Below the pieces are notes generated by a model. That model worked only from the letters and a program-made list of their open reading frames with translations, was not told the origin of the DNA and searched no databases. Both the position numbers and the translations under genes were made by a program. This document shows, in pieces, positions 5,889 to 12,098 of a DNA stretch of 12,098 nt; position 1 is the stretch's first letter; each line of letters starts with the position of its first letter. This DNA is from Rhodobacterales bacterium (GTDB taxonomy: Bacteria > Pseudomonadota > Alphaproteobacteria > Rhodobacterales > Rhodobacteraceae): contig JANXPK010000634.1 in assembly GCA_025357355.1 (NCBI GenBank), positions 1 to 12,098 of the forward strand. Direction: 5' to 3'.

Positions 5889-7502
5889 ATGACCATTGCA
5901 ATTGATCGGCGCAGGGTCCTGCATCTGATGACGACCGCGCTTGTGACCGGGACCGTGTTCGGCGCACGGCCGCTTTTTGCGGCGACGCTGGTTTCGCCAT
6001 TCGTGCAGGCTCTTTCGGCGGCCGCGCAAGATGATGCGGTTGTGGCCGGGTTCTACCGGGATCGCGACTATGCCACACTGTGGACCGCGGACACCGATGC
6101 AGACCGCCGTCATGCGCTGCTGGAGGCGTTCGAGACCGCGCCGGCCCATGGACTGCCGGTGTCGCGGTATGATGCCGCGGCGCTGCGCGGCCTGTTCGCG
6201 GCGGCGCAGACCGAGGGTGATGTCGGTCGCCTCGAAGTGGCGATGAGCCGCGCCTATCTGGCCTTTGTGCGCGACCTGTCGTCTGGATCGCTGGAACCCT
6301 CGCGGATTGACGACGGGATCAAGCGCCAGATCAGCCGCCCTGACCCGGCACTGGCGATGATTGCGGCGACCCAGGATGGATTTGCCGACTATCTCGCCGG
6401 ACTGGTTCCGAATGCGCCGGAATATGTGCGGCTGATGAGAGAGAAATTTGCGCTGGAGAATGTCATCGCCGCTGGCGGTTTCGGTCCGGCGATTGCGGCG
6501 AAGGATGTCGCTGCGAGCGCCTCGGGCGCGCCTGTCGTGCAATTGCGTGACCGTCTGACGACATTGGGCTATCTGGAGGGCTCCTTTACCGAAAACTATG
6601 ACGACCAGATCGCCCAGGCCGTGCAGCGCTTTCAACTGGACCACGGGCTGATCGCAGATGGGCTGGCCAATGCGCGGACAGTCGCTGCGCTGAACGTGCC
6701 GGCCGAGCAGCGCTGGAAGTCTGTGGTTGTGGCACTGGAGCGTTTGCGCTGGATGGGCAATGCCCCGCTGGGCGCCCGCCATATCTGGGTCAACCAGCCC
6801 GAATTCGTGGCCCGGGTCTATGATGATGGCAAGGTCACGTTCCAGACCAAGGTGATCATCGGCAAGATCGGGACGGATACCGAAAGCCCGGAATTCTCTG
6901 ACCGAATGGAATTCATGGTGATCAACCCGACGTGGTCGGTGCCGCGTTCGATTGTGGTCAAGGAATACCTGCCGCAGTTCCAGAAAGACCCGACCGCGCA
7001 AAGCCAGTTGGAACTGCTGGACGCCTCTGGCCATGTGGTGGACCGCACCACCGTCGATTTCACCACATTCACGCCCGACAACTTTCCCTTTGCCTTGCGT
7101 CAGCCGCCCGAGGACGGCAATGCGCTGGGCAAGGTTAAGTTCATGTTCCCAAACCCTTATAACATCTACCTGCACGACACGCCGACCAAGTCGCTGTTTG
7201 CCAAGGAAGTGCGCGCCTTCAGCCATGGCTGCATCAGGGTCGGCTCGCCCTTCGATCTGGCCTATTTCCTGCTGGCGCGCCAGACCACCGATCCCAAGGC
7301 CCTGTTCAAGAGCTATCTGGTCGGCGGCAAGGAGGCGGAACTGGATCTGGCCACGCCGATCCCGGTCCATCTGGTCTATTTCACCGCCTGGCCGACCGAA
7401 CAGGGCACGATCCGCTATCTGAGCGACATCTATGGCCGGGATGGCCGGATTATTGACGCCCTTGTCGCCGCCGGGGTGGTGCTGCCGGAAGTTCAGAGTT
7501 AG
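5889..7502 (+). CDS. L,D-transpeptidase, YcbB/LdtD type, with peptidoglycan-binding domain
   Basis: The 537-residue protein is a large YcbB-type L,D-transpeptidase, which joins peptidoglycan stems by 3-3 cross-links in the periplasm. Residues 1-32 form a signal peptide with DRRRVLHLM and a hydrophobic core ending near FAA; the Arg cluster hints at Tat export. Residues about 35-200 are the helical scaffold domain, 215-268 a PG_binding_1 domain (VVQLRDRLTTLGYLEG, then AVQRFQLDHGLIADG), and about 295-460 the YkuD catalytic domain. The active site is visible as LHDTPTKSLF (428-437) and FSHGCIRVGSP (444-454), giving H429, H446, catalytic C448 and R450. The long insertion between residues about 355 and 410 matches the capping loop of this subfamily. 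The ribosome binding site is weak (GGCGAGG, 11 bases upstream). It lies 42 bases before the lpxD-like gene and may share its transcript. Confidence in function is high. Confidence 0.93.
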   Translation: MTIAIDRRRVLHLMTTALVTGTVFGARPLFAATLVSPFVQALSAAAQDDAVVAGFYRDRDYATLWTADTDADRRHALLEAFETAPAHGLPVSRYDAAALRGLFAAAQTEGDVGRLEVAMSRAYLAFVRDLSSGSLEPSRIDDGIKRQISRPDPALAMIAATQDGFADYLAGLVPNAPEYVRLMREKFALENVIAAGGFGPAIAAKDVAASASGAPVVQLRDRLTTLGYLEGSFTENYDDQIAQAVQRFQLDHGLIADGLANARTVAALNVPAEQRWKSVVVALERLRWMGNAPLGARHIWVNQPEFVARVYDDGKVTFQTKVIIGKIGTDTESPEFSDRMEFMVINPTWSVPRSIVVKEYLPQFQKDPTAQSQLELLDASGHVVDRTTVDFTTFTPDNFPFALRQPPEDGNALGKVKFMFPNPYNIYLHDTPTKSLFAKEVRAFSHGCIRVGSPFDLAYFLLARQTTDPKALFKSYLVGGKEAELDLATPIPVHLVYFTAWPTEQGTIRYLSDIYGRDGRIIDALVAAGVVLPEVQS

Positions 7503-7544
7503 GTCTGCGGCAGGACCGTCGCACTCTGGACCTGGAGCTTTTGA

Positions 7545-8645
7545 ATGGCGCACCGGATCGCCGATATTGCGCGGGCTTTGGCGGCCGATGCCGTTGGCGA
7601 TCTTGACCTTGTGATCGAGCGGGCGTCTGAGCCCGCGATGGCCGGGCAGCGCGACCTGGCGATGGCGATGGACCCCAAATATGGCGCCGGTTTGAAACTT
7701 GGCCATGCCGAAGCGGCCATTCTGTGGCCGGGCGCGGACTGGCAGGCGCTGGGGTTGAAGGCCGCGATCTTTGCCCCGCGCGGAAGGTTGGCGATGGCCG
7801 GGGTGACGCAGTTGCTGGATCCTGGCCCGGCGCTTGCACCGGGGATCCATCCGATGACAGTGATTGATCCGTCTGCGGAGATCGCAGCCGATGCCTCGAT
7901 CGGTCCTTTCGTGACAATCGGGGCGCGCACCATCATCGGGCCGGGCGCCCGCATCGCAACCCAGGTCTCGATTGCCGAGGATGTCGTGATCGGCGTGGAC
8001 GCGCTGATCCTGCAAGGTGTACGGATCGGAGCGCGGGTTCGGATCGGCGACAGATTCATCGGCCAGCCCGGGGCGGTGATTGGCGCGGATGGTTTTTCGT
8101 TTGTGACGCCGGAACGCAGCGGTGTTGAAGATGTCCGCGCAACTCTTGGATATCGCACGGAAATTCGCGAACAAAGCTGGATACGCATCCACTCGCTTGG
8201 GGCCGTGACCATCGGGGATGACGTGGAGGTCGGGGCGAATTCCTGCATCGACCGCGGGACCATCCGCGACACGCGGATCGGGCGCGGCACCAAGTTGGAC
8301 AATCTGGTGCAGGTGGGCCACAATGTCGAAATTGGCACGGATTGCCTTCTGTGCGGTCAGGTTGGCATTGGTGGTTCGTCGCGGCTGGGCGACCGGGTCG
8401 TGCTGGGCGGCAAGGCCGGGGTGGGCGACAATCTGCAGGTCGGCGACGATGTGATTGCTGGGGCGGGCTCGATCGTCCTGTCCAACGTTCCGGCCGGGCG
8501 GGCGCTGCTTGGGTATCCGGCGGTCAAGATGAGCAGCCAGATCGAGATGCACAAGGCGCTGCGACGACTGCCAAGGTACTTGGCGCGACTGGCAGTTCCG
8601 GGGGGCGGCGCCGACACCGCGAAGCCTGAGAGCGAGGGGTCATGA
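7545..8645 (+). CDS. lpxD: LpxD-family UDP-3-O-acylglucosamine N-acyltransferase (probable paralogue)
   Basis: The 366-residue protein has the LpxD layout: an N-terminal uridine-binding-like domain (1-95, including HAEAAILWPGADW), a left-handed beta-helix of hexapeptide repeats (105-315, such as PSAEIAADASIGPFVTIG) and a C-terminal helix (328-350). VQVGHNVEIG at 255-264 holds the catalytic His (H259), and VIGADGFSF at 178-186 matches the IGSDGF segment of LpxD. LpxD transfers an acyl chain from ACP to the 2-amino group of UDP-3-O-acyl-GlcN in lipid A synthesis. It is not surrounded by bamA, fabZ, lpxA or lpxB, where the housekeeping lpxD normally lies, so a paralogue is likely. The C-terminus has a Gly/Ala/Pro-rich extension of about 15 residues. 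GGAG seven bases upstream fixes the start; the stop overlaps the ACP start (ATGA). Sugar substrate and acyl specificity are unproven; the alternative is a different UDP-amino sugar. Confidence 0.88.
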   Translation: MAHRIADIARALAADAVGDLDLVIERASEPAMAGQRDLAMAMDPKYGAGLKLGHAEAAILWPGADWQALGLKAAIFAPRGRLAMAGVTQLLDPGPALAPGIHPMTVIDPSAEIAADASIGPFVTIGARTIIGPGARIATQVSIAEDVVIGVDALILQGVRIGARVRIGDRFIGQPGAVIGADGFSFVTPERSGVEDVRATLGYRTEIREQSWIRIHSLGAVTIGDDVEVGANSCIDRGTIRDTRIGRGTKLDNLVQVGHNVEIGTDCLLCGQVGIGGSSRLGDRVVLGGKAGVGDNLQVGDDVIAGAGSIVLSNVPAGRALLGYPAVKMSSQIEMHKALRRLPRYLARLAVPGGGADTAKPESEGS

Positions 8646-8911
8646 CCCCGGCGCAGGTCGAACAGATCGTCGTCGAAATTGTTGCGCGACAGGCGATGGT
8701 TGCGCCAGCGACGGTCAAGCTGCAAGCAACGCCGGAGGAGTTGGGGCTGGACTCGCTGGGGTTGGTCGAATCGATCTTTGCAATCGAAGAGGCTTTTGAC
8801 GTTACAGTGCCCTTCAACGCCAATGACCCAGGCAGCGCCTCGTTCGACATAGCGACAGTCGGCAGCATGGTGATGGCTGTGCAAGCGTTGATAGCCACCA
8901 AGCCGGCATGA
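8642..8911 (+). CDS. Dedicated acyl carrier protein
   Basis: The 89-residue acidic protein has the four-helix ACP pattern. PEELGLDSLGLVESIFAIEE (31-50) contains the phosphopantetheine attachment site at S38 within the DSLG motif, followed by the recognition helix II. It is not housekeeping AcpP, which in alphaproteobacteria is shorter and has a DSLD motif followed by a VELVMAFEEEFG-type helix. Here the helix is GLVESIFAIEEAFDV and there is a longer loop (VPFNANDPGSASFD) before the last helix. Its start overlaps the lpxD stop and its stop overlaps the ketoacyl synthase start, both as ATGA, so the three proteins are likely made in fixed ratio. The arrangement suggests that this ACP carries a chain elongated by the downstream synthase and delivers it to the upstream acyltransferase. 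The carrier function is clear from the motif; the cargo is inferred. Rhizobial AcpXL is a functional analogue rather than an obvious orthologue. Confidence 0.9.
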   Translation: MTPAQVEQIVVEIVARQAMVAPATVKLQATPEELGLDSLGLVESIFAIEEAFDVTVPFNANDPGSASFDIATVGSMVMAVQALIATKPA

Positions 8912-10110
8912 GACGTGTCGCTATCACCGGCGCGGGCACGGTCAACCCGCTTGCCGGCGATGTGGCAGGCACTTACGCGGCCTTGCGGGAGGGGCGTTCG
9001 GCAATCGGTCCGTTGGAGTTGCGCGACGTGGCGCGGCTGACGATCCGCATCGGTGCCCGGATCCACGGCTGGCAACCCGAAGTCCTGTTCTCGTCACAGG
9101 ACCTCGCCTTGCTGGACCCGTTCAGCCAATATGCTGTCGTCGCAGCCCGGCAGGCTTTGGCGCAATCAGGGCTGCAGTTTGACGGAGCGTTGGCTGAAAC
9201 CTCTGGTGTCATCATCGGCAGCGCAGGCGGCGGCTTGACCACGTCCGACGACAACTACCGCGCGGTGTATCAGGCGGGCAAAGCGCGCGTGCATCCATTC
9301 GTGGTGCCGCGTCTGATGCTGAACGCCGCGGCAAGCCAGATTGCCATCGGTTGTGGCCTGCAAGGACCGGTCTACGCGGTGTCATCGGCGTGTTCCTCGT
9401 CCAACCACGCCATTGGCCAGGCATTCCAGTTGATCCGGTCGGGCAGCGCCGATGTGATGCTGGCCGGAGGCTCAGATGCCATGCTGTGCTTTGGTGGGAT
9501 CAAGGCCTGGGAGGGGTTGCGGGTCTTGTCGCAAACCGGGTGCCGACCTTTTTCCGCAGACCGCGATGGGATGGTGATCGGCGAGGGTGCGGCGGTGTTC
9601 GTGCTGGAAGAGATGACGCGCGCGCGCACACGTGGGGCCGATATTCTGGCTGAAGTAGCGGGGTTTGCCATGACGTCCGATGGCGCGGACATGGTGTTGC
9701 CCTCGGTATCCGGCGCCGCGCGGGCGATGACGATTGCGCTGAGGGACGCGGGTCTGGACCCCGCAGACATCGGCTATATCAACGCCCACGGCACCGGCAC
9801 CACCGTCAACGACCGCTGCGAAACCGCTGCCATCACGCAAGTTTTTGGTGGCAAGCCGCCGCCCGTGTCATCGACCAAGTCGATGCATGGCCACCTGATG
9901 GGCGGGGCGGGGGCGGTGGAGCTGTTGGCGTGCCTGATGGCGCTGCGCGACGGCGTGATAGCCCCCACCATTGGTCATGTCGCGGGCGACCCTGACTGCG
10001 GGCTGGATGTGGTGCCCAACGTCGCCCGCACGGCGCGGGTGAAGGTGGCCCTCAGCAACTCATTCGCCTTTGGCGGGCTCAACGCGGTTCTGGCACTGAA
10101 AGCGGTGTGA
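8908..10110 (+). CDS. Beta-ketoacyl-ACP synthase (KAS II/FabF-like)
   Basis: This 400-residue thiolase-fold enzyme condenses an acyl group with malonyl-ACP to give 3-oxoacyl-ACP. All catalytic residues are present: C162 in VSSACSSSNHAIG, H294 in NAHGTGTTVND, and K324 and H329 in STKSMHGHLMGGAG. It is therefore an active condensing enzyme, not a chain-length-factor homologue that has lost Cys. The gating loop near the C-terminus reads NSFAFGGLN (384-392), where FabF typically has NSFGFGGTN, so chain-length or partner selectivity may differ. At 400 residues it is slightly shorter than FabF. It starts within the ACP stop codon (ATGA). No ketoreductase, dehydratase or enoyl reductase is encoded alongside, so any further reduction would rely on housekeeping Fab enzymes. 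The stop is only three bases from that of the convergent ialB-like gene. A NodE-like role in making special acyl chains is the closest analogy; orthology is not claimed. Confidence 0.92.
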   Translation: MRRVAITGAGTVNPLAGDVAGTYAALREGRSAIGPLELRDVARLTIRIGARIHGWQPEVLFSSQDLALLDPFSQYAVVAARQALAQSGLQFDGALAETSGVIIGSAGGGLTTSDDNYRAVYQAGKARVHPFVVPRLMLNAAASQIAIGCGLQGPVYAVSSACSSSNHAIGQAFQLIRSGSADVMLAGGSDAMLCFGGIKAWEGLRVLSQTGCRPFSADRDGMVIGEGAAVFVLEEMTRARTRGADILAEVAGFAMTSDGADMVLPSVSGAARAMTIALRDAGLDPADIGYINAHGTGTTVNDRCETAAITQVFGGKPPPVSSTKSMHGHLMGGAGAVELLACLMALRDGVIAPTIGHVAGDPDCGLDVVPNVARTARVKVALSNSFAFGGLNAVLALKAV

Positions 10111-10113
10111 GGC

Positions 10114-10770
10114 TTAGTGTTTGACGGCGGCGTTGGCCGTGACGACCGCCGCGAAGCCTGCCTTGAAGCCTTTCAACGGCAAGACCAGATCGACAGGCTT
10201 GTCAGGTGCGACAGCCGGAACGATGGTCACGGTCGCCGTGCCACCCTTTTTCAATGCCGCTACCTCGTCGGCGGTAAAGCCGATGCGGGCAACACAGCCG
10301 TTCTTGGTGCAATAGGCGAAGGGGTAGACCTTGGCCTTGTTGGTATCGATCTGAATCTTCAGGTTGGCGGTCAGCAGAGTTTCAAGCGGCGCCATGACAG
10401 TGGCACCAGCCGCCGCTTGCCCGCCGGGGGGCAGGTCAAACATGCTGATCTCGGCAACCGAATTGCCCGTATTGTCGAACAGCATCTGGAAAAGCTGGCA
10501 GGGGTCGGCGCCGTCCGCCGTCTTGACGCAGCGCTGTTGCCACTTTTCGAAGCTGGTCGCCAGATAGGTGGCCCCGACCGTCGCGTCGGCCTGACTGGGC
10601 AGCCCGCCCGCAAGGTCCGAGCCCATCGACAAATCCTTGGTCGTCGCGGTATTCGCAGGCGCCGTCGGTGTTGTGGTCGTGGTCGCCTGCGCCATGGCCG
10701 ACGAACCCCAGGCCACGGCGGCAACCAGCAGACAGGCAGTCAGGGCAAGGGTTTGAAAAGTCTTGTTCAT
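10114..10770 (-). CDS. Invasion-associated locus B (IalB) family periplasmic protein
   Basis: The protein has 218 residues. The first 27 form a Sec signal peptide (hydrophobic TLALTACLLVAAVAWG, cleavage likely after SSAMA). A Thr/Pro/Ala-rich linker follows to about residue 45, suggesting an extended tether. The rest is the IalB domain, with FEKWQQRCVK (74-83) and four conserved cysteines, C81, C91, C154 and C159, likely forming two disulfides. The family was named from Bartonella, where IalB is linked to erythrocyte invasion; in free-living alphaproteobacteria the function is unknown and the name should not be read as pathogenicity. The frame is open upstream to 10944, but that stretch lacks signal-peptide logic. 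ATG at 10770 puts the signal peptide at the N-terminus; an in-frame ATG at 10779 adding three residues is the alternative. It is a single-gene unit convergent with the ketoacyl synthase. Confidence 0.87.
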   Translation of the reverse strand: MNKTFQTLALTACLLVAAVAWGSSAMAQATTTTTPTAPANTATTKDLSMGSDLAGGLPSQADATVGATYLATSFEKWQQRCVKTADGADPCQLFQMLFDNTGNSVAEISMFDLPPGGQAAAGATVMAPLETLLTANLKIQIDTNKAKVYPFAYCTKNGCVARIGFTADEVAALKKGGTATVTIVPAVAPDKPVDLVLPLKGFKAGFAAVVTANAAVKH

Positions 10771-10796
10771 TGCATCCATCCACAAAGATTTGCCGT

Positions 10797-10826
10797 CCCA
10801 TAGCATGCAGATAACTCCGGCGTCAG
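10797..10826 (-). promoter_or_regulatory. Possible promoter of the ialB-like gene
   Basis: On the minus strand CTGACG (10826-10821) and TATGGG (10802-10797) are separated by 18 bases, which would start transcription near 10790, about 20 bases before the ATG. The -35 is good for an alphaproteobacterium and the -10 is imperfect, so this is tentative. Confidence 0.3.
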
Positions 10827-10907
10827 GCCCGAAATGAAACTCGGCCAAATTCGGCGTGCCGGGTTGCGGGGGGCGGATCAACGGTGGTGAGTGCGAAGCA
10901 ATTGATC

Positions 10908-10936
10908 CCAAAAGAAAAAGGGCCGACAAGCGGCCC
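10908..10936 (-). terminator. Terminator-like hairpin active on the minus strand
   Basis: GGGCCG (10920-10925), loop ACAAG, and CGGCCC (10931-10936) make a 6-bp GC stem. Read leftward, it is followed by TTTTTCTTTTGGG, a good T-tract. Read rightward the T-run is only CTTTCC, so the element mainly serves leftward transcription. It stands upstream of ialB, and no leftward protein gene lies to its right within the window. Confidence 0.65.
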
Positions 10937-10956
10937 CTTTCCATTGCGTTATTTTG

Positions 10957-11087
10957 CTCCCTGTCGGACTGGCCGACTTGATTGGGGGACGCTATGGTGC
11001 TTTCACCAAGCCGTCAACTGGGAAAGCGAGGGAAAATCGTGCGAAAAAAGGCCGCACCGGTGAGGGCGCGGCCAGTCTGACAGGGAG
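10957..11087. ncRNA. Candidate structured RNA closed by a 19-bp inverted repeat
   Basis: Left arm 10957-10975 (CTCCCTGTCGGACTGGCCG) pairs with right arm 11069-11087 (CGGCCAGTCTGACAGGGAG) along 19 positions: 18 Watson-Crick pairs and one pair that is G-U if the plus strand is transcribed but A-C if the minus strand is. Inside, 10991-11011 folds as an 8-bp hairpin with one bulged A (TGGTG, loop CTTT, CACCA at its core). The long closing stem with an interior open region recalls the overall plan of 6S RNA, but I see no 6S-specific sequence and do not assign that name. TATTTT at 10950-10955 could be a plus-strand -10 box. On the minus strand TTGACC (11118-11113) and TATGAC (11098-11093) would start an RNA at the arm but are only 14 bases apart. 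Strand and identity are unresolved. Confidence 0.4.
11044..11073 (-). terminator. Second minus-strand terminator-like hairpin inside the inverted repeat
   Basis: GGCCGC (11050-11055) pairs with GCGGCC (11068-11073) around a 12-base loop, and a run of six A at 11044-11049 gives T6 on the minus strand. Its right half uses bases that also belong to the right arm of the long inverted repeat, so the two folds exclude each other. Whether it terminates anything is unknown. Confidence 0.4.
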
Positions 11088-11235
11088 GAAGTCATATCGG
11101 GCGGCTAAACGGTCAAGGACCGGATCGCAGGCCCGATGACCCAACTCTGCCGGAAAAAGATTAAGATTGTATTTTCATCGTGAACGCCGCCAGAAAACGC
11201 TATCAGATGCGGCAAACAACAAGTGGGACGGACAG

Positions 11236-12098
11236 ATGGCGGATCGGATTTTTGTCGGTGGCGGTGGTGAAGGTTACGCTTTGGCGCAGAGCCTGCTGTT
11301 GAAATACGGCAACCGGCACGGGCTGATAGCGGGGGCCACGGGAACCGGCAAGACAGTGACGCTGCAGATTTTGGCCGAAAGCTTTTCGGCCGAAGGGGTC
11401 CCGGTGTTTCTGGCCGATGTGAAGGGCGATCTTTCAGGCATCGGGGCGGCCGGATCGACCAGCCAGAAGCTGAATGACGCCTTCATGAAGCGGTCGCAAA
11501 CCATTGGCTTCAACCTGCAATACCGGGCCTTTCCCGTAACTTACTGGGATATCTTCGCGCAAGGCGGCCATCCGATCCGGGCAACGGTCGCGGAAATGGG
11601 CCCGTTGCTGTTGGCGCGGATGGTTGAGTTGAACGACACGCAGGAAGGTGTGCTGAACGTGGCTTTCCGGCTGGCTGATGAACAACAATTGCCGATCCTG
11701 GACCTGAAGGATCTGCAGGCCTTGCTGATCTTCATTTCGGAAAACGCCGCCGATGTCTCGCAGCACTATGGCCTGGTCTCGGCGACGTCGGTTGCGGCCA
11801 TTCAGCGCCAGCTGCTGACTCTGGAGAATCAGGGCGCGGTGCAGATGTTCGGCGAACCGGCGCTGGAACTGGCCGATCTGATGCGGGTTGATTCGGGTGG
11901 TGCCGGCATGATCAACATCCTGGCCGCGGAAAAGCTGATGCAGAGCCCGCAGCTTTACGCGACGTTCCTGCTGTGGCTTTTGTCGGAACTGTTCGAGACC
12001 CTGCCAGAGGTGGGCGATCCGGACAAACCCAAGCTCGTCTTTTTCTTCGACGAGGCGCATTTGCTCTTCACAGATGCCCCCAAGGCGCTGGTTGCCAA
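11236..12098 (+). CDS. DUF853 / HerA-like helicase-type ATPase (5' part, runs off the right edge)
   Basis: The frame opens with ATG at 11236 and has no stop before the window ends, giving 287 complete codons of a family usually around 500 residues. GLIAGATGTGKTVTLQILAE has the Walker A P-loop GATGTGKT at residues 33-40. DVKGDLSGIG at 61-70 is the HerA/FtsK-like motif downstream, and LVFFFDEAHLLF near the right edge is the Walker B motif with its catalytic Glu. This is the DUF853 (YjgR-like) group of HerA-type ATPases, probably a hexameric cytoplasmic motor; substrate and role are not established. There is no NurA-like nuclease in view. The ribosome binding site is weak (GGACGG, four bases upstream). 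A structured intergenic element precedes it. Family is confident, function is not. Confidence 0.88.
   Translation, partial: MADRIFVGGGGEGYALAQSLLLKYGNRHGLIAGATGTGKTVTLQILAESFSAEGVPVFLADVKGDLSGIGAAGSTSQKLNDAFMKRSQTIGFNLQYRAFPVTYWDIFAQGGHPIRATVAEMGPLLLARMVELNDTQEGVLNVAFRLADEQQLPILDLKDLQALLIFISENAADVSQHYGLVSATSVAAIQRQLLTLENQGAVQMFGEPALELADLMRVDSGGAGMINILAAEKLMQSPQLYATFLLWLLSELFETLPEVGDPDKPKLVFFFDEAHLLFTDAPKALVA

Larger units (their letters stand above)
10771..11235. other. 465-base intergenic region with terminator-like hairpins and an inverted repeat
   Basis: No convincing protein gene lies here. The left third should carry the ialB promoter. From 10908 to 11087 there are three nested or adjacent structures: a hairpin with a minus-strand T-tract, a 19-bp inverted repeat 131 bases across, and a second smaller hairpin with a minus-strand T6. 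The right part (11088-11235) is the upstream region of the ATPase gene. It contains an AT-richer stretch around 11155-11180 and a weak GGGACGG ribosome binding site before the ATG at 11236. The density of structure suggests a non-coding RNA or structured leader. Confidence 0.55.

Noticed and set aside
5835..8552. A 905-codon minus-strand open frame opposite the transpeptidase and lpxD-like genes
   Set aside because: Its translation is rich in Arg, His, Pro, Gln and Asp with no domain, and periodicity mirrors the hexapeptide repeats on the other strand. The plus-strand genes have complete active sites. This is the usual antisense shadow of GC-rich coding DNA.
10957..11087. Assignment of the inverted repeat as 6S, SRP or RNase P RNA
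   Set aside because: The closing stem resembles 6S in outline only. The SRP tetraloop region and the RNase P conserved core are absent, and I cannot confirm 6S-specific bases.
10954..11139. A 61-codon plus-strand frame over the inverted repeat
   Set aside because: Basic, low-complexity translation with no ribosome binding site; the bases are better explained by RNA-like secondary structure.

Overview
The window reads as chromosomal DNA of a GC-rich alphaproteobacterium, most probably of the order Rhodobacterales. The pointers are an IalB-family periplasmic protein, a stand-alone pterin-dependent methyltransferase beside a MetF-like reductase and a small 'virulence factor'-domain protein, a Ppx/GppA-RlmE gene pair, and TTGAC-like -35 elements without strong -10 boxes. 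No mobile elements, tRNAs, rRNAs or CRISPR arrays are visible. Genes are densely packed, with several ATGA start/stop overlaps.

Layout. (1) 1-589: the 3' part of a LuxR-type regulator that runs off the left edge. (2) 2813-597, leftward: a three-gene one-carbon operon encoding a 101-aa virulence-factor-domain protein, a divergent methylenetetrahydrofolate reductase and a methyltetrahydrofolate:corrinoid methyltransferase. (3) 2973-4855, rightward: an exopolyphosphatase/pppGpp phosphohydrolase overlapping the 23S rRNA methyltransferase gene rlmE, closed by a bidirectional terminator. (4) 5530-4961, leftward: a Tat-exported DUF882/M15 murein endopeptidase (MepK-like). It is divergent from (5) 5889-10110, rightward: an LdtD-like L,D-transpeptidase, an LpxD-family N-acyltransferase, a dedicated acyl carrier protein and a ketoacyl-ACP synthase, the last three joined by ATGA overlaps. 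(6) 10770-10114, leftward: an IalB-family protein. (7) 10771-11235: a 465-base gap holding terminator-like hairpins and a 19-bp inverted repeat that probably marks a structured RNA. (8) 11236 to the right edge: the 5' part of a DUF853/HerA-like ATPase.

How the genes fit together. The middle of the window is an envelope module. One transpeptidase is expected to make 3-3 peptidoglycan cross-links, the divergent endopeptidase is of a family that cleaves them, and the downstream trio looks like a self-contained acyl-making and acyl-transferring unit acting on an amino sugar. Because a ketoacyl synthase and its own ACP sit with an LpxD paralogue and no ketoreductase is present, I propose that the trio supplies an unusual acyl chain to lipid A. 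The amide-linked 3-oxo-tetradecanoate known from Rhodobacter lipid A is the leading candidate. The left-hand operon fits a split cobalamin-dependent methionine synthase system, with the homocysteine-binding and corrinoid partners encoded elsewhere.
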